Positions 42,501 to 48,870 of a stretch of DNA of 64,000 nt are shown here, piece by piece. A model generated the notes under the pieces. That model ran no database searches and was not told the origin of the DNA. It worked only from the letters and a program-made list of their open reading frames with translations. Numbering within the stretch: position 1 is the first letter of the stretch; each line of letters begins with the position of its first letter. The stretch comes from Pseudomonas sp. Q11 (lineage in GTDB: Bacteria > Pseudomonadota > Gammaproteobacteria > Pseudomonadales > Pseudomonadaceae), in assembly GCF_024494355.1 (NCBI RefSeq), contig NZ_JAKNQY010000025.1:1-64000 (forward strand), given 5' to 3'. The translations under genes were made by a program, and so were the position numbers.

Positions 42501-42583
42501 TCCAGATCCCTCGAGACGAAACTTTCCTGGCCGGGGCTGAAGAAATCCTTGCCGAGATCGTTGAATCAGAAGTCTTTTCCTGA
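27569..42583 (+). CDS. pvdD: Pyoverdine NRPS, four modules with terminal thioesterase
   Basis: Product of 5004 residues. Module 1: C (182), A (659), carrier GGHSL (1050). Module 2: C (HHIVSDG 1238), A (1713), carrier GGDSI (2121), epimerase (2303). Module 3: DCL C (2642), A (3238), carrier GADSI (3628), no epimerase. Module 4: DCL-like C (3705), A (4291), carrier (4686), then a thioesterase with GWSLGG (Ser4820) and a late CGHFQ histidine (4977). Pocket residues read DILQLGLIWK (Gly), DFWNVGMVHK (Thr), DVWHVSLIDK (Ser) and DGEAYFGVTK (same pocket as pvdI module 2). It finishes and releases the peptide, possibly as a C-terminal cyclo-hydroxyornithine. The ATG overlaps the pvdI stop. It combines the roles of P. 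aeruginosa PvdJ and PvdD, so the symbol is by function. Confidence 0.9.
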
Positions 42584-42633
42584 ACCTGTAGCCGGTCGGG
42601 CCTGGTGCCTGGCCGGCTTGGAGAGTGTGTCTA

Positions 42634-43584
42634 ATGTCGTTGAACCCTGATATCGCCGCGTTCCTGGAATTGGTCGGCAATGGCCGCGCCAGCGGCAAAC
42701 GCGTGCCCATGCACCGGATGAGCCCGGCCGAGGCTCGTGAACAGTTTGATCAGTCCTCGCTGTTGATGGATGCCGGCGGCGAGGCGCTGGAAGTGGTCCA
42801 AGCGTTGCGAATTCCGACCCGCGACGGCGCACATCTGTCGGCTCGCCTGTACAGCAACGCTTTGCTGGATGCAGGCTTGGCCCGGCCGGCGCTGTTGTAT
42901 TTTCATGGTGGCGGCTATGTGGTCGGCAGCCTCGACTCCCATGATTCGCTGTGCCGTAATCTGGCAGCCATGGCCGATTGTGTGGTGGTGTCTGTGGCCT
43001 ATCGACTGGCGCCGGAGTTTCGTTTCCCCACCGCCGCCGACGATGCCCTGAACGCCTGGGCATGGTTGGTGGCCGAGTCGGGGCGGTTGGGCATTGATGC
43101 GCGGCGTCTGGCCGTGGCTGGCGACAGCGTTGGAGGCAGCCTCGCTACGGTGCTGGCGGCGCAACCGCTGGACACGCCACCGTTGTTGCAAGTGCTGATT
43201 TACCCGGTCACCGACGCCAGTCGCAGCACGGCGTCCATCGCGCGGTATGGCGAAGGGCATCTGCTGGAAAAGGATTCGTTGAGTTGGTTTTATGAGCATT
43301 ACCAGCGCGCTGCGGATGACCGCCATGACCCGCGCTTCTCGCCGCTGTTGGCCGACATTCCAGCTCACATGCCGCCGACGCTGCTGGTCCTCGCCGAGTG
43401 CGATCCGTTGCACGACGAAGGCATGGCCTACGCCGAGCGCTTGCAGCAGGCCGGGGTGGCGGTAGAGCTCAAGGTATACGCAGGTATGACCCATGACTTC
43501 ATCCGCATGGGCGCCATTGTCGACGATGCTGAAGAGGCTCAGCAGCATATTGCCCAGCGGTTGGTGGCGGTGTTTGCCGGGTGA
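42634..43584 (+). CDS. HSL-family alpha/beta hydrolase in the NRPS operon
   Basis: Product of 316 residues of the hormone-sensitive-lipase family (alpha/beta hydrolase fold 3). The oxyanion motif HGGGY begins at 91, the nucleophile is Ser165 in GDSVGGS, and the rest of the triad is Asp257 (ECDPLHDEG) and His287 (MTHDF). No signal peptide, so it acts in the cytoplasm. Start 42634 follows GGAGAG; a GTG at 42625 is possible. It begins 50 bp after the terminal synthetase without an intervening promoter, so it is probably co-transcribed. An esterase or deacylase role on a pyoverdine intermediate is inference; it has no counterpart at this place in P. aeruginosa. Confidence 0.8.
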   Translation: MSLNPDIAAFLELVGNGRASGKRVPMHRMSPAEAREQFDQSSLLMDAGGEALEVVQALRIPTRDGAHLSARLYSNALLDAGLARPALLYFHGGGYVVGSLDSHDSLCRNLAAMADCVVVSVAYRLAPEFRFPTAADDALNAWAWLVAESGRLGIDARRLAVAGDSVGGSLATVLAAQPLDTPPLLQVLIYPVTDASRSTASIARYGEGHLLEKDSLSWFYEHYQRAADDRHDPRFSPLLADIPAHMPPTLLVLAECDPLHDEGMAYAERLQQAGVAVELKVYAGMTHDFIRMGAIVDDAEEAQQHIAQRLVAVFAG

Positions 43585-43611
43585 CGTGAACGCTGGTGAA
43601 TGATGCATAAC

Positions 43612-43643
43612 AAAAAACGTCGACAGAAAGGTCGGCGTTTTTT
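43612..43643 (+). terminator. Terminator of the NRPS-hydrolase operon
   Basis: AACGTCGAC pairs with GTCGGCGTT, followed by TTTTT. It lies 28 bp after the hydrolase stop. Confidence 0.8.
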
Positions 43644-43693
43644 GTTTGCTGAAAGCAGCTGCGCTTCACGGGTTTTTCCTGCCACAAACTCCC

Positions 43694-44047
43694 TGTGGAG
43701 CGGGCTTGCTGGCGAAGGCGGCGGCACATCCAACATACTTGCAAGCTGCCCACCGCTTTCGCGAGCAAGCCCGCTCCCACAAGGGATTTGCGGTGGATAC
43801 CGAATTGGTTAACCCTGAAAAACCGGTGTGGGAGCAAGGCTTGCCTGCGATGGTGGCGGCATATTCAGCATGGATGCAAGCTGATCCAGCGCTTTCGCGA
43901 GCAGGCTCGCTCCCACAAGGGATTTTCGGTGGATACCGAATTGGTTAACCCTGAAAAAACCGGTGTGGGAGCAAGGCTTGCCCGCGATGGCGGCGGCACA
44001 TCCAACATCACCAGCTCAGGCAAACCACCATCGCGAGCCCGCTCTCC
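43694..44047. repeat. Array of three REPINs with a 136-bp tandem repeat
   Basis: REPIN-like inverted pairs lie at 43694-43781, 43828-43916 and 43965-44047 (the last with a decayed right arm). Between them CGGTGGATACCGAATTGG is repeated at 43791 and 43927, giving a 136-bp period. The whole gap 43585-44094 therefore holds a terminator plus this array and no gene. Confidence 0.85.
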
Positions 44048-44094
44048 CCGTTGTTCTGTGCCTGCTACAAACCCCTCGTGACAGGCAGCAAGCT

Positions 44095-46554
44095 CTACCA
44101 GTTATAGGTCAGGTCCGTGGTCAGGGTGCGGCCCTGGCCGTAGTAGCAGTCCCAGTCGCTACGGCAGCTGGCGACGTACTTCTTGTCTTCGAGGTTTTCC
44201 ATGTTCATCCGCACACTCACGCCCTTGATGCGCAGGGGAGATTTCTCGAAGTCATAGGACATCATGGCGTCGTACACCGTGTAGGACGGGATCTGGAACG
44301 CACCTTCATAATCGGTGCCGTAGCTCTGGCGCACATAACGGGCGCCGATGCCTGCGCCGAAACCGGCCAGGGGGCTGGCGCCGGTGAAGGTGTAGTCGAT
44401 CCAGGCCGAGGCGGTCAGTGGCGGGGCGCTGGCCGGGTGACGACCTTGGCGACCATCGTTGTCCTTGGTGTACTCGATGTCGTTGCGCGACACCGAACCG
44501 ATCATCCGGATGTTTTCATTGAGGTTGATCTTGCCTTCCAGCTCGATGCCCTGGGAGCGCATTTCGCCGGACTGCTCACTGACCCCGTATTCGGCTCCCA
44601 AAACGCTAGTGACGACGTTTTCCTGCACGATGTCATAGACCGACAGTTGGATAAAACCGTCGATGTCCTTGGGTTCGTACTTGATACCCGCTTCGTATTG
44701 CTTGCCGGTGGTCGGTTCAAACGCGGGCCCGGAGATATTCGTGTTACTGACGGGCATGAAGGATTCGGAGTAGCTCACATAAGGCGTGAGACCGTTGTCG
44801 AACAGGTAGCCGAAACCGGCCCGGCCGCTGAATTTCTCATCTCGGGTTTTGCTGCTGGTGCCCGCCAGGGGCTGTTTGTTATCGGTGTCGGCGAAGTCGT
44901 AGCGCCCGCCGACGGTAAAGAACCATTTGTCCCATTTGAGTTGGTCCTGAACATAGAGGCCGGTCTGGCGGATGGTGTTATCCCAACGATGGGGCGAGGT
45001 GAAGTTGATCTGCCCACCATACACCGGGTTGTACATGTCGATGGCCGCGGCGCTGCGGTCATACAGTCCGAGGAACTTGGATTCGAAATGGTAGTGGTCC
45101 ACGCCCAGCAGCACGGTGTGGTCCAGCTCACCGGTCTTGAATTTGGCCTGGGCGGTGGAATCGATGTTGTAGACCTTGTTGGTTTGCGACCAGTCCACAC
45201 CGTAGCGACGCATGTAGCGCTGGTCATTGACGCCTGTGGTGGGGTTGGCGATGAAACCATAACCGTGCAGCGTATCCACATACTGGTCATCAACCTGGGC
45301 ATAGCGGGCGGTCTGCTTGAGGGTCCAGACGTCGTTGAGTTCGTGGGACGCCTCATAGCCGACGACAAATTGCTCGCGGTTATACTTGTTCACATCCGGC
45401 TCGCCAAAGAACGTCGAGCGGCTGTACTTGCCGTTCGGGTTTGGCAACACAGTGCCGGAGGCGGGCAGGCCCTGGGCGGACGGGGTGTCGTGGTCTTTCT
45501 GGTACTGGGCGAAGATTGTAATGCTGGTAGCGTCGCTCGGGTTCCAGGTCAGGCTGGGTGCCAAAAGCATACGGTTGCTTTCGACGTAGTCGATTTCCGA
45601 ACCGGAGTCTTCCACCATGCCGGTCAGGCGGTAGAGAAACTCGCCCTGATCATCCAGTGGGCCGCCCAGGTCAAAGCCGAGCTTCTTGCGGTCGTTATCG
45701 CCGGCGCCCAAGGTCACTTCATGCAACGGCATGGCGGTGGGGCGCTTGCTGACCATATTGACGATACCGCCCGGCTGGTTCTGGCCGTAAAGCACCGAGG
45801 CCGGGCCCTTGAGCACTTCGATGCGCTCCAGGGTGTACGGGTCGATTTGCAGCGCGCCGCCGGTGCTGCCACCGCCGTAGGGCAGGTGCAGGCCGTCGAG
45901 GTACAGCGGTGTGGGGATGAAGCCACGGGAGGTCGGTTCGTCGAAGATCGTCACGCGGTCGGAGAAGCCACCACCGGTCATGCCGGCGGTGTAACGCAGG
46001 GCTTCGGTCACGCTTTGCGAGCCGCGCAGCTTGACTTCGTCCTGGGTGATGACGTTTACGGTTTGCGGTATTTCATTGAGCGGTGTATCGGTTTTGCTGC
46101 CCGTACCGGTTCTTTTCGCGACGATCCCATCGACCGCCCCCCACGCCGACTCCTGGGTCCCTGAAATATTGATTGGCGCCAGATCCAGGCCGGCACCGTT
46201 GCTGCGGCTCTGCAACGTCACGCTGTTGCCTTGGACGCTATAGGTGATGTGGGTGCCTTGAAGCAACTGGGCCATGGCCGCCGCCGGTTCCAGGTCGCCG
46301 CTCACAGCCGTGCTGCGCACGCCGCTGACATCGTTCGGGCTGTAAAGCACTTGCAGGTTGGTCTGGCGACCGAATTCCTGCAAGGCGCTCCCCAGCGCCT
46401 GAGCAGGAATGTTGATCGCCACGACTTGTGCGTGGGCATGGCCGATCATCGGCAAGGTGAGCGCCATCGCGCAGAGGGTCGAAAGGTTTGGTCGAAATGA
46501 GCGGCGGATTAGCAGAGCCTTGGCGAGAGGGTTAAGTCCGTGCGGTGCGGGCAT
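44095..46554 (-). CDS. TonB-dependent receptor, FpvA-like N terminus with FhuA-like barrel
   Basis: Product of 819 residues. A signal peptide ends at about residue 42 (GHAHA). Residues 44-120 form an STN signalling domain (INIPAQALGSALQEFGRQ). The plug has LNEIPQTVNVITQDEV and VLKGPASVLYGQNQPGGIVN. The barrel ends CRSDWDCYYGQGRTLTTDL...YNW, a paired-cysteine finish typical of FhuA/FoxA ferrichrome and ferrioxamine receptors, not of FpvA. The N terminus MPAPHGLNPLAKALLIRR is strikingly like P. aeruginosa FpvA. Start 46554 is chosen for this signal peptide. It sits downstream of pvdE on the same strand with a hairpin and a Fur-box-like site between them. An FpvB-like receptor for pyoverdine or hydroxamates is likely. 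Confidence 0.85.
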   Translation of the reverse strand: MPAPHGLNPLAKALLIRRSFRPNLSTLCAMALTLPMIGHAHAQVVAINIPAQALGSALQEFGRQTNLQVLYSPNDVSGVRSTAVSGDLEPAAAMAQLLQGTHITYSVQGNSVTLQSRSNGAGLDLAPINISGTQESAWGAVDGIVAKRTGTGSKTDTPLNEIPQTVNVITQDEVKLRGSQSVTEALRYTAGMTGGGFSDRVTIFDEPTSRGFIPTPLYLDGLHLPYGGGSTGGALQIDPYTLERIEVLKGPASVLYGQNQPGGIVNMVSKRPTAMPLHEVTLGAGDNDRKKLGFDLGGPLDDQGEFLYRLTGMVEDSGSEIDYVESNRMLLAPSLTWNPSDATSITIFAQYQKDHDTPSAQGLPASGTVLPNPNGKYSRSTFFGEPDVNKYNREQFVVGYEASHELNDVWTLKQTARYAQVDDQYVDTLHGYGFIANPTTGVNDQRYMRRYGVDWSQTNKVYNIDSTAQAKFKTGELDHTVLLGVDHYHFESKFLGLYDRSAAAIDMYNPVYGGQINFTSPHRWDNTIRQTGLYVQDQLKWDKWFFTVGGRYDFADTDNKQPLAGTSSKTRDEKFSGRAGFGYLFDNGLTPYVSYSESFMPVSNTNISGPAFEPTTGKQYEAGIKYEPKDIDGFIQLSVYDIVQENVVTSVLGAEYGVSEQSGEMRSQGIELEGKINLNENIRMIGSVSRNDIEYTKDNDGRQGRHPASAPPLTASAWIDYTFTGASPLAGFGAGIGARYVRQSYGTDYEGAFQIPSYTVYDAMMSYDFEKSPLRIKGVSVRMNMENLEDKKYVASCRSDWDCYYGQGRTLTTDLTYNW

Positions 46555-46579
46555 TGTTCTTCTACTCTTTAAGTGGTGA

Positions 46580-46594
46580 TGAGAACTATTTCCA
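46580..46594 (-). promoter_or_regulatory. Fur-box-like site upstream of the FhuA-like receptor
   Basis: TGAGAACTATTTCCA matches 10 of 14 defined positions of the 7-1-7 Fur consensus TGATAATNATTATCA. It lies 26 bp upstream of the receptor start, consistent with direct Fur repression. No IS box was found here. Confidence 0.5.
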
Positions 46595-46610
46595 TTAGCT
46601 GTAAGTAAGA

Positions 46611-46644
46611 CGTTGAGCTTTTCCAAAACCAGAAAAGCTCAACG
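46611..46644. terminator. 13-bp perfect hairpin between pvdE and the receptor
   Basis: CGTTGAGCTTTTC and GAAAAGCTCAACG form a perfect 13-bp stem with an 8-base loop. It is 24 bp past the pvdE stop and would separate pvdE from the receptor. A T run follows only in the plus direction, so its use as a minus-strand terminator is uncertain. Confidence 0.55.
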
Positions 46645-46668
46645 GTGTTTTTTACGAATTTTTCTCAA

Positions 46669-48318
46669 TCAGGCAGGTTGGAGCTCGGTGATCACCTCCC
46701 CGGCCTCCATCCGCACCAACTGATCCGCCACATCGAAATACCGGTCATCATGAGAAATCACGATGATGGTCTTGCCCAGGCGCTTGAGGTCCGGCAGCAG
46801 CTCGGTGTAGAAAATCCGCCGGAAGGTCGGGTCCTGGTCGGCGGCCCATTCGTCGAACACCAGCACAGGGCGTTCTTCCAGCCACGCATTGACCAGCGCC
46901 AGGCGCTTGCGCTGGCCGGTGGACAGGTCGGTGGTGGTGAAGGCGCCGTCGCGCACGCTGACCTTGTGGGCGATCTCCAGGCGTTGCAGGTATTTATTGG
47001 CGTCGTCCGGGATATGGGTGTCGCCCTGCACGATGTCGTCGAACAGGTAGTAATCGGCAAAAATCGTAGTGAACAACTGGCGATAGTCGTCGCGGGTCAC
47101 GGCCGTCACCACGTGGTCGTTGAGGCGGATTTCGCCCTGCTGCGGCGCGTACAGGCCCAACAGCAGCTTGATCAGGGTGGTTTTGCCGCAGCCGTTTTCA
47201 CCGACGATGAACACAATGTCACCCTGGTCGATCTTCAGGTTCACCGGCCCCAGGCGGAACGGCGTGGCGCCTTCCACCGCCGGGAAACTGTAGGACACAT
47301 TGCTCAGTTCAAGGCTCTGCACTGGCGTTGTTCCGTTGCCCTGGTCGCTGAGCAACAAATGCGGTTCGGGGGAGGAAAACTGTTCCGACAGTTCGGCAAT
47401 GCGTCGGAAGGCAATCTGCGCGCGGCTGACAATCGGCAGCGTGCCGATCAGATGTTCCAGCGGCCCCTTCATGTACAGCAGCACCAGCACGAAGCCGCTC
47501 ATCACTGCTTTATCGGCGCTCGGCCACAGCGATTGCAGGGCCAGGGCCAGGCCGATCACCACGAAAAACAACATCGAGCCAAAGGTCTTGGCGATCACAA
47601 AGGTATTTACCGAGCGGATCTGTGTGTCGCAGATTTTGTCGGCGGTGTGCTCGATGCCCGAGACGAACATGCGATGCCGGCGCGGGCGATGGATGCGCAG
47701 CTCCTTGGCACCTGCGGCGATGGCGTTGTAGTGCTTTTGCAGCTCGTCTTCGGCGTCGCGGGCCTGCATGAACCCTTTGATCCCGCGGCCCCGCGCGATG
47801 TACTGGACCACGGTGCCGATCACAATCGCCACGACCATCATCAGAAACATCGGCCACGACAGCATTGCCAGATACCCCATGCAGCCAAGGGTGACCGTGA
47901 AAGAAATGGCCAGCGGGGCAAAGGCGAAGGCGAAGTCGCTGATGGTGTCGACGTCGTGGGTCAGTACCGGGATCAGGCGATGGCTGCGGTAGCGTTCGAT
48001 CTGCTCGATAGGGGCCGAGAGGACTTTTTCGCCCAGCTCCTTGCGCAGCTTGGCGATGATCTTCTGGCCGACGTAGTTGGTGCCGATGTCGGAACAGATG
48101 GAGCTGACCAGGGCCAGCAGGCATAACCCGGCGAACACGCCCACCACGGTGTGGCTCAGCCCGCCTTCGGCGTGCAGCACTTGGTTGATGGTCGCCAGCA
48201 GCACGGTCACGCTCAGGCCTCCGACCATGCCCAGCAGGATGGCGCCGATGACAATCAGCCGGAAGGGTTTGAGCAGGGTGAACAATTCATTGATCACCCC
48301 GCGTTTTGGTTGGCTCAT
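46669..48318 (-). CDS. pvdE: Pyoverdine ABC exporter PvdE
   Basis: Product of 549 residues, the same size as P. aeruginosa PvdE. An N-terminal six-helix membrane domain (about 20-300) is fused to an ATPase. Walker A is GENGCGKTTLIK near residue 372, the signature is LSTGQRKRLALV near 463, and Walker B is VLVFDEWAADQDP near 483. PvdE moves acylated ferribactin from cytoplasm to periplasm, where maturation occurs. Start 48318 (MSQPKRGVINELF) is chosen over a frame extending to 48537, because that extension would run through the PvdS box. The gene is preceded by a perfect IS box. Confidence 0.93.
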   Translation of the reverse strand: MSQPKRGVINELFTLLKPFRLIVIGAILLGMVGGLSVTVLLATINQVLHAEGGLSHTVVGVFAGLCLLALVSSICSDIGTNYVGQKIIAKLRKELGEKVLSAPIEQIERYRSHRLIPVLTHDVDTISDFAFAFAPLAISFTVTLGCMGYLAMLSWPMFLMMVVAIVIGTVVQYIARGRGIKGFMQARDAEDELQKHYNAIAAGAKELRIHRPRRHRMFVSGIEHTADKICDTQIRSVNTFVIAKTFGSMLFFVVIGLALALQSLWPSADKAVMSGFVLVLLYMKGPLEHLIGTLPIVSRAQIAFRRIAELSEQFSSPEPHLLLSDQGNGTTPVQSLELSNVSYSFPAVEGATPFRLGPVNLKIDQGDIVFIVGENGCGKTTLIKLLLGLYAPQQGEIRLNDHVVTAVTRDDYRQLFTTIFADYYLFDDIVQGDTHIPDDANKYLQRLEIAHKVSVRDGAFTTTDLSTGQRKRLALVNAWLEERPVLVFDEWAADQDPTFRRIFYTELLPDLKRLGKTIIVISHDDRYFDVADQLVRMEAGEVITELQPA

Positions 48319-48422
48319 GGAGGTTTCCCTGCTAGATGAAAAGAGCGAAGGCCATCGCGGGGCATTCACCGCATGGGCTGGAGGACGGCGGCACGCCGGT
48401 TTGGGGCCCGCCCACCTGTAGA

Positions 48423-48446
48423 ACGATTGGATGGGAGGGGAATTTA
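48423..48446 (-). promoter_or_regulatory. PvdS (IS) box of pvdE
   Basis: On the minus strand TAAAT, 16 bases beginning TCCCC, CGT: an exact match to the iron-starvation consensus, 104 bp before the pvdE ATG. Confidence 0.85.
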
Positions 48447-48473
48447 GCGATGCTCCGGATGAGCAAAATACCT

Positions 48474-48501
48474 GTGGCGAGGGAGCAAGCTCCCTCGCCA
48501 C
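48474..48501. repeat. REP palindrome, perfect
   Basis: GTGGCGAGGGAGC and its exact complement with a two-base loop. It is a single REP between the pvdE and fpvA promoters. The gap 48319-48870 also holds the pvdE box, a hairpin and a Fur-box-like site. Confidence 0.8.
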
Positions 48502-48550
48502 AGTTGTGTTCGCAGCCCTGGTATTGGCTGTGTTCATGGAATCCAGGATT

Positions 48551-48585
48551 AAAAAGGCCGGCGCCCAACAAAGCCGGTCTTTTTT
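48551..48585. terminator. Bidirectional terminator between pvdE and fpvA promoters
   Basis: AAAAAGGCCGGC pairs with GCCGGTCTTTTT. The stem has A residues on one side and T residues on the other, so it can work on either strand. Its place upstream of both divergent genes suggests it insulates fpvA from read-in. Confidence 0.6.
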
Positions 48586-48601
48586 GAATCCTCTTCACGA
48601 A

Positions 48602-48616
48602 TGATAAGTAAAATCA
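48602..48616 (+). promoter_or_regulatory. Fur-box-like site upstream of fpvA
   Basis: TGATAAGTAAAATCA matches 12 of 14 defined positions of the 7-1-7 Fur consensus. It is 254 bp before the fpvA ATG. No TAAAT-N16-CGT box is visible in this region, so the direct sigma factor for fpvA is unclear from the sequence. Confidence 0.55.
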
Positions 48617-48870
48617 TTCCGGTTTTGGCAGGTGCTGCGTCTTACTTAGGTATGTGGACAAATCGGGTCGGGCAGGACGCTCAGGCACCGGGTTTGTTCA
48701 GCAAAGATTTCGCCGTCGTCCAGCCGGATGACCGTGCCCGGGGAGGGGCCGGTCGGCCCCGCACTGACACATTACCCAGGGGCAATCGACCGTGCGGGTT
48801 CTCTCGTGCTGGCGAGCGGCGGGCCCTTCGGCCCCATGGACTTTTACTTCTACCAATAATAGAGAGCACG

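Noticed and set aside
43963-46164. 733-codon plus-strand frame opposite the FhuA-like receptor
   Set aside because: The minus strand has a complete receptor with signal peptide, plug and barrel motifs; the plus frame has no recognisable features and runs through REPIN sequence.
48319-48537. Longer PvdE starting at 48537
   Set aside because: It would place the PvdS box inside the coding region and add 73 residues not found in PvdE.
48609-48640. Possible IS box upstream of fpvA (TAAAAT...CGT)
   Set aside because: The spacing is about 23 bases rather than 16-17, so it does not fit the PvdS consensus.
48601-48870. N-terminal extension of fpvA to 48601
   Set aside because: The extension lacks a signal peptide and overlaps the Fur-box-like region; the signal peptide starts at 48871.
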